From: Candidatus Cryptobacteroides choladohippi
GTDB lineage: Bacteria; Bacteroidota; Bacteroidia; Bacteroidales; UBA932
NCBI GenBank assembly: GCA_018065985.1
Contig: JAGHSF010000047.1
Span: forward strand, 1 to 53,652
Length of the DNA stretch: 53,652 nt
Reading direction: 5' to 3'
A program made the position numbers and the translations under genes. Below, in pieces: positions 18,175 through 26,638 of the stretch (position 1 is the stretch's first letter; the number at the start of each line of letters is the position of its first letter). Below the pieces are notes generated by a model that was not told where the DNA came from, made no database searches, and saw nothing but the letters and a program-made list of their open reading frames with translations.

Positions 18175-18252
18175 TCAATCATGCAATTGCTTGAATCATA
18201 ACAGAATCGCGGTCAGACGCCATTCCAGGGGCGTTTTTTTTGAGAGATTAAC

Positions 18253-18283
18253 TTGCAAAATTCAAAGTAATGGCCTATACTTG
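18253..18283 (+). promoter_or_regulatory. Promoter of the acidic-tail protein gene
   Basis: TTG (18253-18255), a 20-nt spacer and TATACTTG (18276-18283), one mismatch to TAnnTTTG. It argues for the ATG at 18303 rather than an upstream in-frame ATG at 18270, which would lie inside the promoter. Confidence 0.65.
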
Positions 18284-18302
18284 CATCAAAATCCGACACA
18301 TC

Positions 18303-18671
18303 ATGGCAACAGACAAGAGAAGAAGACACGTTATAAGTTTGGAGAAGATGCCACCTGAAGTGGTGGCTGCGTTCAATGCGAAATACCCCGGAGGCATAAC
18401 AGACTGCGAGGATGACATTGAGCAGTACCCGAAGCCCAACGGGGAACTTTTCTACGCCGTGACCATCGAGCTCCCCGACGACATCTATCTCGTAAAGATC
18501 CCTGTGGAGATCGACAGCCTTGACGACGTTCAGCAGTGGCTGGACAGCGAGAGCGACGCAGAGATGGCACAGCTTACCGGAACAGCAGGAGAAGGATCGT
18601 CAGATGACTCCACACTCCCTGACGACAACATATCCCAGTACGGTTCAGACGAAAGCTCGGACGACGACTGA
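18303..18671 (+). CDS. Small protein with acidic C-terminal tail
   Basis: A 122-aa cytosolic protein I cannot assign to a named family. The N-terminal part is basic (MATDKRRRHVISLEKMPPE). MPPEVVAAFNAKYPGG and the alternating strands YAVTIELPDDIYLVKIPVEI faintly recall PepSY-like folds. The last 40 residues are Asp/Ser-rich and probably disordered (ending in SDESSDDD). The start at 18303 follows the promoter by about 20 nt. It converges with the HAD gene. Confidence 0.7.
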   Translation: MATDKRRRHVISLEKMPPEVVAAFNAKYPGGITDCEDDIEQYPKPNGELFYAVTIELPDDIYLVKIPVEIDSLDDVQQWLDSESDAEMAQLTGTAGEGSSDDSTLPDDNISQYGSDESSDDD

Positions 18672-18680
18672 TCGTCGTCC
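18659..18680. terminator. Hairpin spanning the stop codon, convergent genes
   Basis: A perfect 9-bp stem GGACGACGA (18659-18667) / TCGTCGTCC (18672-18680) with a 4-nt loop. The TGA stop of the upstream gene straddles the loop. It sits between convergent genes and may act in both directions; no T-run follows. Confidence 0.5.
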
Positions 18681-18686
18681 CTGCCT

Positions 18687-19304
18687 CTATAGTTCAGAAT
18701 CAACCAGCGCAGCAAGGTCGGTCCCTACATCATAATGCAGGCCCTTCATTCCTGCCGCACACGCGGCGGTCGCGTTGCGCTCCGAATCATCGACGAAAAG
18801 GATTTCACCCGGTTCAAGGCCAAGGTCTTCGATTACCATATTGAAAATGGCGGGATCGGGTTTCAGCACCCCCATGCGGCATGAGAGATATGACTTCCTG
18901 AAAGTCTGATCTATTGGTATCCCGGCATCAAGAAAGATCCGTTGGAACTGAGTCCATGCTATCTCATTGTTGTTGCTGAGGATGTAAAGGTCGTATCCGC
19001 GCTCTGCAAGCGACTTCAGCAATGCCACCTTGGATGGGCGTATGCCTTTGAACAGTGCACACATGCAGTTTTTCACCATCTCAGGAGTGCTCCCGGGCCT
19101 TGACTCAGCAAGAACTTCAGCCACGAACTCGTCAGCACTTATCCTGCCTTCCTCCATGTCTCCGTAAATTCCTTTCTGATGGCACGGATCAAGCAGGACG
19201 TCTATCTTCTCAAAACCGAGAACTCTCTTGAATGCATTCCTGCAATCGTCAAGATTGAGGTCGACAAGCACGCCGCCCGCATCGAATACAACAGCCTTTA
19301 TCAT
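18687..19304 (-). CDS. HAD-family phosphatase (YihX-like)
   Basis: A 205-aa haloacid dehalogenase-superfamily hydrolase, probably a sugar-phosphate phosphatase. The chosen start at 19304 gives MIKAVVFDAGGVLVDLN with nucleophile Asp8. The second motif is YILSNNNEI, the Lys region is GVLKPDPAIFNMV, and the acidic motif is ILFVDDSERN. Sequence style matches the DxGGVL group that includes glucose-1-phosphatase YihX. It begins 2 nt past the stop of the upstream oxidoreductase gene, so it is the last gene of that operon. Confidence 0.87.
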   Translation of the reverse strand: MIKAVVFDAGGVLVDLNLDDCRNAFKRVLGFEKIDVLLDPCHQKGIYGDMEEGRISADEFVAEVLAESRPGSTPEMVKNCMCALFKGIRPSKVALLKSLAERGYDLYILSNNNEIAWTQFQRIFLDAGIPIDQTFRKSYLSCRMGVLKPDPAIFNMVIEDLGLEPGEILFVDDSERNATAACAAGMKGLHYDVGTDLAALVDSEL

Positions 19305-19306
19305 TT

Positions 19307-20659
19307 CTATCTGTTCTGCTGGGCAAGCTCCCAGCCTCTTGTTGTAACATAATATTTTGCAATCATGCAAGGAACCTCCCACTCGGGCATGTTGCCGTTG
19401 GCAAGATATTCGAGGAAGTTCCCGGTTACCTGCCCGAAGTGTGCCTCATGGCCATTGCGGTAACTCTTTGGGATGGAGACGAGGATGCGGCCATCTTCCT
19501 GCTGGCAGAGTTCCACACCGGGATATTTCGCTGCAATGGGCTCGAAAGCCTTTGCAACGGCGCTGAAGCTGCAGCCTTCGGCGGGCTCGATATAGAGTTC
19601 AGGCACAAAGTTCTCGGCTTCTGTCTGGCATATAGTAAGGTTGGCCCTGGTGCCGCGCCTTACGGCGAAATGAGTGTCACCACCGCTTGCAGGCTCATAG
19701 TCCCAAAGGGCACGAACCTTTGCACATACGCCTCTGAGGCAATAGTTTATCTCACCGTTGGCGAACACTTCAAGAACGCCGTTCCTGACATTCTTCTGCA
19801 GGAATTCAGGGAACTCGTCAAGACCGGTGGATTTCTTGAACTCCTCTGGAGTCAGATTGGTGCTCCAGTGGCTGGCTGACGTAACAATCACGTCTGTCTT
19901 GTAATCGATCGCCTGTTCCGGGAAGCATTCCCACTGCACAAGATCCACAAGATGCACCATTACATCGGCGATGCCCTCTCCCTGCTGTGTCACGTCATAG
20001 AACCATGCAGGACGGGTGAGCGCCTTGCCGGACACGTTCTTGTAGAAGCAGTGCACGCTTTCCATGGTCACGCCGGGGTTGTCCGGAGTACCCTGTATCT
20101 GCTCTCCGAAGATTCCAGGGATCTCCGCAATCTCCTTCTGGAGCATGCTGGTGATCTCGAACCTTTCAGTCATTATGTCATAAAGCAGGATGCCTTTCCT
20201 GTCAGCAATCTCGAAGCACTCCTCAAGCAGCCTGAAGTTGTCGGCATTTATGGCCATGGGCTTGTCGGCGAGAACATTGATGCCCGCATCGAGCGTCTTC
20301 TTGATATATTCAGTCTTCTTGGCGTTGTTGCCGGCTGTGACCATCACATTGCCCTTTTTCTCCTGAATCATCCTGTCAAGGAAGTCGTCGCCCTGATAGA
20401 TGACCTCGTTCCAGCAGGTCGGATTCTCCTCGCGCGTATTGTAGGCCTTGATCTTTGCAAGATGCTCCTCAAGATCGGGTCCGCCGGGAGAATACACATA
20501 GACATCGGGAGAAACCTGGGCGTACTGGGTCTTCTGCACCAGTGCGGCGTGGAAATGGCCGGGATCGAGAGTGATGAGGGTCACATTCTGGTCATTGCTG
20601 CCACGGGAACATGAAACTGCCGTCAGAACGACGGCAGAGATTATGGTTGCTTTATTCAT
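19307..20659 (-). CDS. Exported Gfo/Idh/MocA-family oxidoreductase (lipoprotein)
   Basis: About 450 aa. The start at 20659 gives a lipoprotein signal MNKATIISAVVLTAVSC (Cys17); alternatives lie slightly upstream. The NAD(P)-binding domain covers roughly 25-150, with LADKPMAI as the EKP-like motif. A putative oxidoreductase C-terminal domain follows (GEGIADVMVHLVDLVQWECF). Relatives oxidise or epimerise sugars with tightly bound NAD(P). An envelope location for such an enzyme is unusual but recurrent in Bacteroidota. It overlaps the preceding DUF6807 gene by 8 bp. Confidence 0.83.
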   Translation of the reverse strand: MNKATIISAVVLTAVSCSRGSNDQNVTLITLDPGHFHAALVQKTQYAQVSPDVYVYSPGGPDLEEHLAKIKAYNTREENPTCWNEVIYQGDDFLDRMIQEKKGNVMVTAGNNAKKTEYIKKTLDAGINVLADKPMAINADNFRLLEECFEIADRKGILLYDIMTERFEITSMLQKEIAEIPGIFGEQIQGTPDNPGVTMESVHCFYKNVSGKALTRPAWFYDVTQQGEGIADVMVHLVDLVQWECFPEQAIDYKTDVIVTSASHWSTNLTPEEFKKSTGLDEFPEFLQKNVRNGVLEVFANGEINYCLRGVCAKVRALWDYEPASGGDTHFAVRRGTRANLTICQTEAENFVPELYIEPAEGCSFSAVAKAFEPIAAKYPGVELCQQEDGRILVSIPKSYRNGHEAHFGQVTGNFLEYLANGNMPEWEVPCMIAKYYVTTRGWELAQQNR

Positions 20660-21551
20660 TTGCATATTGTTTAAACAGTTCATCTATCTTTGCATCCTTG
20701 GGACATCCCTTGTGCACAAGCACACGATATCTGAGGCGAACCTTGTCGCCTTTCCTGTAGTATGTAGCCCTGTCGTCCTCAGGCCAGAACATAGGGGTAG
20801 GGGACATGAAACCATAGTCACGTGTGAACCACTTTGACGGGAAGCCAGGGTTTCCGGGGTGTTGGAGAATCGCGATGCCCTCCACTCCGGTCTTGCGCTT
20901 TCCGTAGAAGTCCAGCCATTCGGATTCCACGCCGAAAGTTTCCTTCTCACCCTTGCCGCCCCTGCTGTTCACCATGTGGCCGCCCTGAGGGACGGTAAGG
21001 TCGGTGGCGATGCGGGCACTGAAGAGAGAATGGTTGGTCTTGCCTATGGTCACGTCCATAAGCATCTCCATCTCGATATCGAAGTCGATCTGATAGAGCC
21101 CGTCGTCAGGAGAGCAGATGGAAATTCTGCGGCGGTCAATTATGGGAGCCTCTGCATCGGGACGTTTCCATATGCATTCATCCTCGATCACGGCCATGTT
21201 TCCTCCGGACTCGATGACGCGTGCACCGACAGAGATGATACGTCCGCGATCAAGCCCTTCCTGCCAGTAGTTGCCTCCGTTCACATAGTCGCATCCGAAA
21301 AAGAGCGAAGAATGGTGAGGATACATACCGTTCCTCATGCTGGTCACACTGCCGCCGGAGGCAGGACCGTTGACAGGGAAGAAGAAGGGATACTTCTCGT
21401 CATCCTCGAAACGGTAGCTTGTAAAAAAGTCGTCACCTATCGTGACGTCTATTCTGTTTCCAATACGCTCGGCAACCACCTGACGTTCCTGTGCAGAGGA
21501 GATGCCGGAGACAAATGCAAGCAGTGAAACTGCAACAATCAATCTTCTCAT
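20652..21551 (-). CDS. Secreted DUF6807 (PmoA-like) protein
   Basis: A 299-aa protein with a Sec signal peptide (MRRLIVAVSLLAFVSGISSAQ, cleavage near 20). The body matches the DUF6807 family, formerly labelled methane oxygenase PmoA but not actually methane monooxygenase. Conserved features include MRNGMYPHHSSLFFGCDYVNG, a TNHSLFSARIATDL stretch and a C-terminal YRVLVHKG strand. The beta-sandwich-type fold suggests carbohydrate binding or catalysis; the activity is unknown. It is flanked by overlaps on both sides within the operon. Confidence 0.8.
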   Translation of the reverse strand: MRRLIVAVSLLAFVSGISSAQERQVVAERIGNRIDVTIGDDFFTSYRFEDDEKYPFFFPVNGPASGGSVTSMRNGMYPHHSSLFFGCDYVNGGNYWQEGLDRGRIISVGARVIESGGNMAVIEDECIWKRPDAEAPIIDRRRISICSPDDGLYQIDFDIEMEMLMDVTIGKTNHSLFSARIATDLTVPQGGHMVNSRGGKGEKETFGVESEWLDFYGKRKTGVEGIAILQHPGNPGFPSKWFTRDYGFMSPTPMFWPEDDRATYYRKGDKVRLRYRVLVHKGCPKDAKIDELFKQYANE

Positions 21552-22495
21552 AAGCTTTCAATATATTCTTTCCAGAGGGCAGAAGCCCTTTCCGGGTTCA
21601 TCTCACCATCGTAGGCAACAACTCTGTAGCGGAGAGTGTAGCTCTTGCCGGGCTCGAGCACCCAGTCGACACTCTTGGCCGGGCAGAAGCACACGAATGC
21701 GTCGCCGCGTCCACCGTTTGAATTCTGGTCCCAGATGCGAAGCTGCTCGGGCGAGTCGTAGTTGTCGGGGGCAGACATGAACATGAAACCGGCCATCTGG
21801 TCGCCGTTCGCGCCATTGGTGTAGATCCAGTCGGCGCGGGACTGGTCAATCCCGGGACGCTCGATGCCCTGTGACGTAACCATCGTGCAGTTCTCGCTGG
21901 TCCATTCCTCGGTGCAGCGGCAGCTGAAGCCCTGATAGCGGTAGGCCTTGATGGTCACGGTCTTGCCGGAAGAAGGGACAAGGGTTGACTCGAAATCCCA
22001 TATGTAGGCGTCACCTGCATCCACGGCATTCACGGTCCAGGTCTCGTCAAGAATCTTTGTCTCGGCTCCCGGAGTGAACGCGAAATGCTCCAGCCTGGCC
22101 TTGAATCCGGCAGACTTGCCGTCAGAGAATGTCTCGGGCACGCCTGCGGCCCTTACGGTGCCAAGGCTGTCGCCGAGGTTCCAGAGGTCATACACGTTGC
22201 CGTCATACTCCACCTTGGTCCAGGGATTCCAGATACCATAGTGATGCCTGTGGTCCTCGGGCTGTATTCTGGTGAACACGAATCCGGAAGGAGTGTATGC
22301 GGGATGGATGTAACCATTGCGTGCAAAAAGACCGCTCACGCCCTCAGGCGCCTCGGTCACGGTGTATCTGTAGGAAAGAACCGGCTTCTCACCGCTGCGG
22401 ATGGTGATGCTGCCGCCATCATCGGTGACATTCATCCTGGGCGCCGAAGTGCAGGCGGCGGCCAGCAGTGCAAGTGCGAAACATATCTTTCTCAT
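21548..22495 (-). CDS. DUF6807 (PmoA-like) lipoprotein
   Basis: A 315-aa second member of the same family, with a lipoprotein signal (MRKICFALALLAAAC, Cys15). The histidine-rich block IQPEDHRHHYGIWNPWTKVE (about 79-98) is a candidate active or metal site. Further conserved regions are YRYQGFSCRCTEEW and YTLRYRVVAYDGEM. It is only distantly similar to the neighbouring DUF6807 protein. Start and stop overlap adjacent genes by 4 bp, indicating translational coupling. Confidence 0.82.
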   Translation of the reverse strand: MRKICFALALLAAACTSAPRMNVTDDGGSITIRSGEKPVLSYRYTVTEAPEGVSGLFARNGYIHPAYTPSGFVFTRIQPEDHRHHYGIWNPWTKVEYDGNVYDLWNLGDSLGTVRAAGVPETFSDGKSAGFKARLEHFAFTPGAETKILDETWTVNAVDAGDAYIWDFESTLVPSSGKTVTIKAYRYQGFSCRCTEEWTSENCTMVTSQGIERPGIDQSRADWIYTNGANGDQMAGFMFMSAPDNYDSPEQLRIWDQNSNGGRGDAFVCFCPAKSVDWVLEPGKSYTLRYRVVAYDGEMNPERASALWKEYIESL

Positions 22496-23886
22496 AGACC
22501 GCGCTTGATTTCGTAGGGGAATCTTTCAGGACGGGACAGCATTGCATTTGCCTCGTCGTCGTTGATGAAGCGCTCGAGGGTCGGATCCCAGTACAGCTTG
22601 CGGCCGAGTTTCATGGCAATGTGCTGAAGCAGACATACGGAGCATGAACGGTGACCAACCTCCGCAGGTGAGATGGGCTGCTGGCGCGTGCGTATTGCAT
22701 TCAGCCAGTTGAGATGGTGGTCGTCGCTGACCGCCAGGTGGATCTCGCTGTCAGACAGGGGAGCGAGAAGCTTCTTGTCTGAAACGACCAGAGGACTGCC
22801 TGAGAACGTTGTGGGGTCGTTTGCCGATGCCTTGTAGTCGCCGCGGCAGACAAATACCCAGCCGTCGTCGCCCGTGAAAAGGATGCCGTTGGGCTTCTGC
22901 TCGGACTCGGTTGTGCCGTACACCTTCACGCCGTTCGCGTAGAGCATCTCGGTATGGTAGTCGCCATGTACATCCCAAAGGCCACCGGAAGCGAATTCAG
23001 CATTGCCTGAGATCTCAACCGGGCCGGTATACTCGGTGCCCATTGCCCACTGCGCTATGTCGAAGTGATGGTTGCCCCAGCCGGTGATCATACCGGCGCC
23101 GAACTGCTCGCAGCGGAGCCATCCGGGACGACCATAACCCTGCCGAGGGTGTACGCGGTCCTCCGTATAAGGCACGTATGGAGTTGAGCCAAGCCACTTT
23201 TCGTAGTTGAACCCGGCAGGAATATTCTGGGGAGTGGGATCGCCGCCCGCAGGGTCGCCGGGAAGACGGATCTCGACCTCGCGGAGAGTTCCTATCCTGC
23301 CGTTGCGAACGATCTCGCTCGCGATGCGGAACTGCTCCCATGAGCGCTGCTGGGTGCCGAGCTGGAAGATGCGGCCGGTGGAATTCACGGCATTGCTCAT
23401 CAGACGGCCCTCGGCAATGGTGAGAGACGTGGGCTTCTCGAGGTAGACGTCCTTTCCTGCACGGACAGCCTCTATTGCAATCTTTGCATGCCAGTGGTCC
23501 GGCGTGCAGATGATGACTGCGTCAATCTCAGGATTGGCAAGAAGTTCCTCGTAGTTCTCGTATGTCTTTATCTCATCGGCCTTGCCGAACTTCTCCATGC
23601 GGAAATCTGTCACATACTGCTTCGCTTCCTGGACGCGGTGGGCATCGAGGTCGCACACCGCGATGATGTGCGCATATTCGAACTTCATCACACCGGGCAT
23701 GTCGTGGTCGCGGGCAATGCGGCCGGTACCGATGACGCCGATGTTTATGCGGTTGGAAGGTGCGTTTTCACCCTTGAGTGTTTTTGATCTGATAAACATG
23801 GGGGCTGCGAATGAAGGTGCAGCAGCAAGTCCAGCGCCCGCTGCAAGCGAAGACTTGAGAAATGTTCTTCTTGTCATGTGATCCAT
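22492..23886 (-). CDS. Tat-exported Gfo/Idh/MocA-family oxidoreductase
   Basis: First gene of the operon, about 464 aa. MDHMTRRTFLKSSLAAGAGL is a twin-arginine signal, implying export folded with its cofactor. The NAD(P) domain has INIGVIGTGRIARDHD, VIICTPDHWHAKIAIEA and VYLEKPTSLTIAEG (EKP motif). The C-terminal domain includes GWGNHHFDIAQWAMG and ends DDEANAMLSRPERFPYEIKR, typical of Bacteroidota members. The start could be 23886 or 23877; the longer frame to 23916 crosses the -7 element. Confidence 0.87.
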   Translation of the reverse strand: MDHMTRRTFLKSSLAAGAGLAAAPSFAAPMFIRSKTLKGENAPSNRINIGVIGTGRIARDHDMPGVMKFEYAHIIAVCDLDAHRVQEAKQYVTDFRMEKFGKADEIKTYENYEELLANPEIDAVIICTPDHWHAKIAIEAVRAGKDVYLEKPTSLTIAEGRLMSNAVNSTGRIFQLGTQQRSWEQFRIASEIVRNGRIGTLREVEIRLPGDPAGGDPTPQNIPAGFNYEKWLGSTPYVPYTEDRVHPRQGYGRPGWLRCEQFGAGMITGWGNHHFDIAQWAMGTEYTGPVEISGNAEFASGGLWDVHGDYHTEMLYANGVKVYGTTESEQKPNGILFTGDDGWVFVCRGDYKASANDPTTFSGSPLVVSDKKLLAPLSDSEIHLAVSDDHHLNWLNAIRTRQQPISPAEVGHRSCSVCLLQHIAMKLGRKLYWDPTLERFINDDEANAMLSRPERFPYEIKRGL

Positions 23887-23893
23887 AATGACA

Positions 23894-23901
23894 CAAATAT
23901 A
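23894..23901 (-). promoter_or_regulatory. -7 element of the oxidoreductase operon
   Basis: TATATTTG on the minus strand, 8 nt from the ATG at 23886. The -33 element is not clear. A second similar ATATTTG sits at 23919-23913. The position favours a nearly leaderless transcript. Confidence 0.5.
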
Positions 23902-23906
23902 GGATT

Positions 23907-24859
23907 TTTGGGACAAATATCCTACTTTTGTTTCAGAGGCTGAACGTCAGCTCTCCGAAGATGGGGCCGGATCATGGAATGTCGGCATAGACAGGACGCG
24001 CGTCAGCGGCGAAGCGACCGATTATGCCCTTTCCTTCACGATGAAGGAGGGAAAGATGGCCTCGGGTGGCGTTGCGGTCCAGTTCGGGTTCGACAATTGG
24101 GACACGGGGAATTACATCTTCTCTCCTTGCCACATCTACGACGGAAACCGTTTCAGGGTTCTTCCGATCGGATATGCCCCATTCATATACGATGAGAAGG
24201 ACCGTCCTCTGGATATGCCGATCACCGTCACCAACATCCCGCATTTCAACCAGGACGGCAGCGATGCGACAGTGGATTTCCGGACGAACAACTGCACAAC
24301 GCCGCTAGCCGGCTTCTATGTCCTCTCCGGCGACTTCCTCCTGAAACTCTACCGCGCGACGGGCGACCTGCGATACCTAGAGCTCGACAAGGACATGGCT
24401 CACAACATAGTGCAGTATGTCAACACCGAAGGCAACCGCATCCAGAGCGAAGGCGGTTTCGGCTTCGTCACCGAGAGGGTGCAGATCTGCGACTGGGAAA
24501 GTGAGGGCATCGGCAACATCCCCCAGAATGACAGCAACATAGCGTGGGAGAATACCACACTGCATCACACGACCGAAAATCCCGGAATCTACGTGCAACC
24601 CGACACCGGGCTCCTGATGGTATTCGACCATGTGGATGCAAGGATCGTGTCCCGTGACGCCGATGGCGTAACCCTCGAAATCACAAACCCCACATATCGC
24701 GACGGAGACATCAGAGTCCTCTGCGAGACCTCGGACTACGCCCGCGGACACTCGCTAGGATGGAACGCCTTCTACACCTGGCCCAAGGTCCATGTGGCAG
24801 CGGGGGAGACCGTCACGGTGCATGTGAGTGACGCCCCTGGCAAGGCATCAGGTCTGTAG
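23907..24859 (+). pseudogene. 5'-truncated remnant of a large secreted protein gene
   Basis: The frame is open from a stop near 23906 to 24859, and the protein-like sequence starts at once (DFWDKYPTFVSEAERQLSED) without any start codon or signal peptide. The first ATG is at 24041, in mid-domain. Visible parts are a jelly-roll-like stretch (SWNVGIDRTRVSGEATDYAL), then GDFLLKLYRATGDLRYLELDKDM, resembling an alpha/alpha-barrel helix, and a C-terminal beta-domain. I read this as the C-terminal third of a bigger, possibly glycan-active protein left after a 5' deletion. The break coincides with the promoter region of the oxidoreductase operon. Confidence 0.65.
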
Positions 24860-24877
24860 AATACCCTTTACCCTCTG

Positions 24878-25384
24878 CTAGCGGGTGAATTCCATCGCTA
24901 ACGTCAGGCCTTTGGCACTGTCCAGCAGCTCGCCCAGCGGAGCTATGTGCTTCCGGCCCGCAGGGGTGCACAGGAAACGCATGATCATGAACAGATTGGT
25001 TCTGGTGTACGTCAGAACGATCCGGTCTCCTTTCTTGACAAGATAACCTTTGATTGTGAAAAGACCGACGGTGGCCTTGAACTCCTTGGTTGCCGGGTTC
25101 AGCTGCCAGTCGATGTCAAAGGAATTTTCACCGAGCCTGAGCTGGGCCTTGTGTCCCTCGCTGAAAGAAAGGACGAGGTTGCTGTGGGATGCTCCCATTG
25201 CCTTGAGATGGGAGTCGACATCCGCCTTCGACGGCGTCCGAACGTTGTCTGTGGATTGTCCATCCACGAGTACAAACTCGTTGTCAACATAACCCCAGGA
25301 ACCGATAAGGTCCTTTTCAGCGGGTACGGTACCCGAATTGAGAAGACTGCCAAGAAGGCAGACAAGGATAGTAATCAAGATCAT
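24878..25384 (-). CDS. DUF4923-family protein
   Basis: A 168-aa exported protein of the DUF4923 family, found in Bacteroidota and of unknown role. A hydrophobic N-terminus (MILITILVCLLGS) acts as a signal, possibly a lipoprotein signal at Cys9. The lipocalin-like core begins LIGSWGYVDNEFVLV; SHLKAMGASHSNLVLSFSEG and LTYTRTNLFMIMRFLC are typical of the family. It is transcribed divergently from the TetR gene across a 116-bp spacer. Confidence 0.72.
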   Translation of the reverse strand: MILITILVCLLGSLLNSGTVPAEKDLIGSWGYVDNEFVLVDGQSTDNVRTPSKADVDSHLKAMGASHSNLVLSFSEGHKAQLRLGENSFDIDWQLNPATKEFKATVGLFTIKGYLVKKGDRIVLTYTRTNLFMIMRFLCTPAGRKHIAPLGELLDSAKGLTLAMEFTR

Positions 25385-25427
25385 GACTGTATTCCCTGCA
25401 ATTATCCTGCCATCACAGGACTGTCAA

Positions 25428-25482
25428 TTTTTGTACGAAATAAACAATTTGTTCAAAAATTCAAATAATCTTGTTACCTTTG
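25428..25482 (+). promoter_or_regulatory. TetR operon promoter and candidate operator
   Basis: TACCTTTG (25475-25482) is a good -7 element for the tetR-RND operon. Upstream lies an imperfect dyad TTTTTGTAC (25428-25436) / GTTCAAAAA (25451-25459), 8 of 9 positions symmetrical, with an inner AACAA-T-TTGTT. This is a plausible autoregulatory operator between the divergent genes. Confidence 0.5.
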
Positions 25483-25500
25483 CCGCCGAAAAACAGACGT

Positions 25501-26094
25501 ATGAAGGATATTGAAAAAGTCAGGCAGTCGATAAAGACTGCTGCAGCGGAACTCTTCGAACATTTCGGCTATGACAAGACAACTCTTGAGGACATAGCTT
25601 TCAAGGCCCACAAGGCAAAGACATCGGTCTATTACCATTTCGGTGGCAAGATAGATGTCCTCAACGCCAATCTCGAGGATGAATTCAACAATGTCATGAC
25701 TCAGCTTCAGGACATCCGTGACACGTACAGGACAGAAGTCCTGCCTCAGTTATCAGCCTATCTTAAGGCCAGGATGGACCTGATATGCCAGACCCGCCTG
25801 TACAGGCACTTTGCCTTCGACACACTGATGGGCCGCGGGGAGGTGGCACGTGTAGTCAAGGCACAGAGGCACCGCTTCGACCAGTGGGAGTCAGAATACT
25901 TCAACGGAGTATGCAGGCTCGCGCTGGACAAGGGCATCTTCTCCAGCGCCGTGCGTCCGTCCACCTTCGGCGACATGATGATCATGCTTCTGAAGGGGCT
26001 GGAGTTCCAGTTCTTCAACACCGACAATCCAGAGGCGTCCCGTGCCACTTATGACGAAGTGCTGGAACGTCTTCTTTCAGGTTTCTGCAAATAA
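25501..26094 (+). CDS. TetR/AcrR-family transcriptional regulator
   Basis: A 197-aa repressor-type regulator. The N-terminal helix-turn-helix spans about residues 8-52: SIKTAAAELFEHFGYDKTTL followed by EDIAFKAHKAKTSVYYHF. The C-terminal ligand domain is variable. The ATG at 25501 is preferred to an upstream TTG (25471), which would lie within the promoter. It heads an RND efflux operon and probably controls it in response to an unknown ligand. Confidence 0.9.
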   Translation: MKDIEKVRQSIKTAAAELFEHFGYDKTTLEDIAFKAHKAKTSVYYHFGGKIDVLNANLEDEFNNVMTQLQDIRDTYRTEVLPQLSAYLKARMDLICQTRLYRHFAFDTLMGRGEVARVVKAQRHRFDQWESEYFNGVCRLALDKGIFSSAVRPSTFGDMMIMLLKGLEFQFFNTDNPEASRATYDEVLERLLSGFCK

Positions 26095-26107
26095 AACAAC
26101 AAAAGAT

Positions 26108-26635
26108 ATGAAAATCAAGGCAATAACAGCAACAGTCATGCTCCTGGCGGCTCTCTGCTCCTGCAGCAAGGAGGGCCCCGCACGCTACAAGGGCAACTAT
26201 TCCTTCAAAACCAGCGGCACGATCTGCGCAAGGCAGATTTCCGAACCGGCCGACACGCTCCTCCCGAGCGACGTCACAATCAAGCTCGTCACCGAAAGCG
26301 GGCAGATGGACATCACCCCCAGTGGCGGAGATGCAATGCTGGTGACAATGAACGTGACCGGGGGCGACATGCTCGTATATGACGCCAAGGCCGATGGTGA
26401 AGACCTGGTCATAACAGCAGACAAGCGCAGCATCATTCTGGACTTCCCAGACAGCGAAGGCTCCAAGATTCTGCCTCCTTCAGTCCGCGCGGAGATCGGC
26501 ATCTCGGGCTCTGGCCAACGCTACGACAACATCATCCTGTTCAAATTCATCTACACAGGTGAGTTCCAGGTGGGAGACACGAAGTATGAAATCTACTCAA
26601 GCGACATCGACTGCCGCGCAAAAGTCAACGAATAG
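26108..26635 (+). CDS. Small lipoprotein of the RND operon
   Basis: A 175-aa lipoprotein with signal MKIKAITATVMLLAALCSC (Cys19). The rest is predicted mostly beta strands (GNYSFKTSGTICARQISEPA, ITPSGGDAMLVTMNVTGGDM) and could be a lipocalin-like barrel. I do not recognise a family with certainty. It sits 13 nt after tetR and 3 nt before the adaptor gene, so it is an extra envelope component of this efflux operon. Confidence 0.72.
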   Translation: MKIKAITATVMLLAALCSCSKEGPARYKGNYSFKTSGTICARQISEPADTLLPSDVTIKLVTESGQMDITPSGGDAMLVTMNVTGGDMLVYDAKADGEDLVITADKRSIILDFPDSEGSKILPPSVRAEIGISGSGQRYDNIILFKFIYTGEFQVGDTKYEIYSSDIDCRAKVNE

Positions 26636-26638
26636 GTC

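Noticed and set aside
20652..22495. DUF6807 proteins as methane monooxygenase subunits (PmoA)
   Set aside because: The old family name is misleading: these are soluble secreted proteins without membrane helices, next to sugar oxidoreductases.
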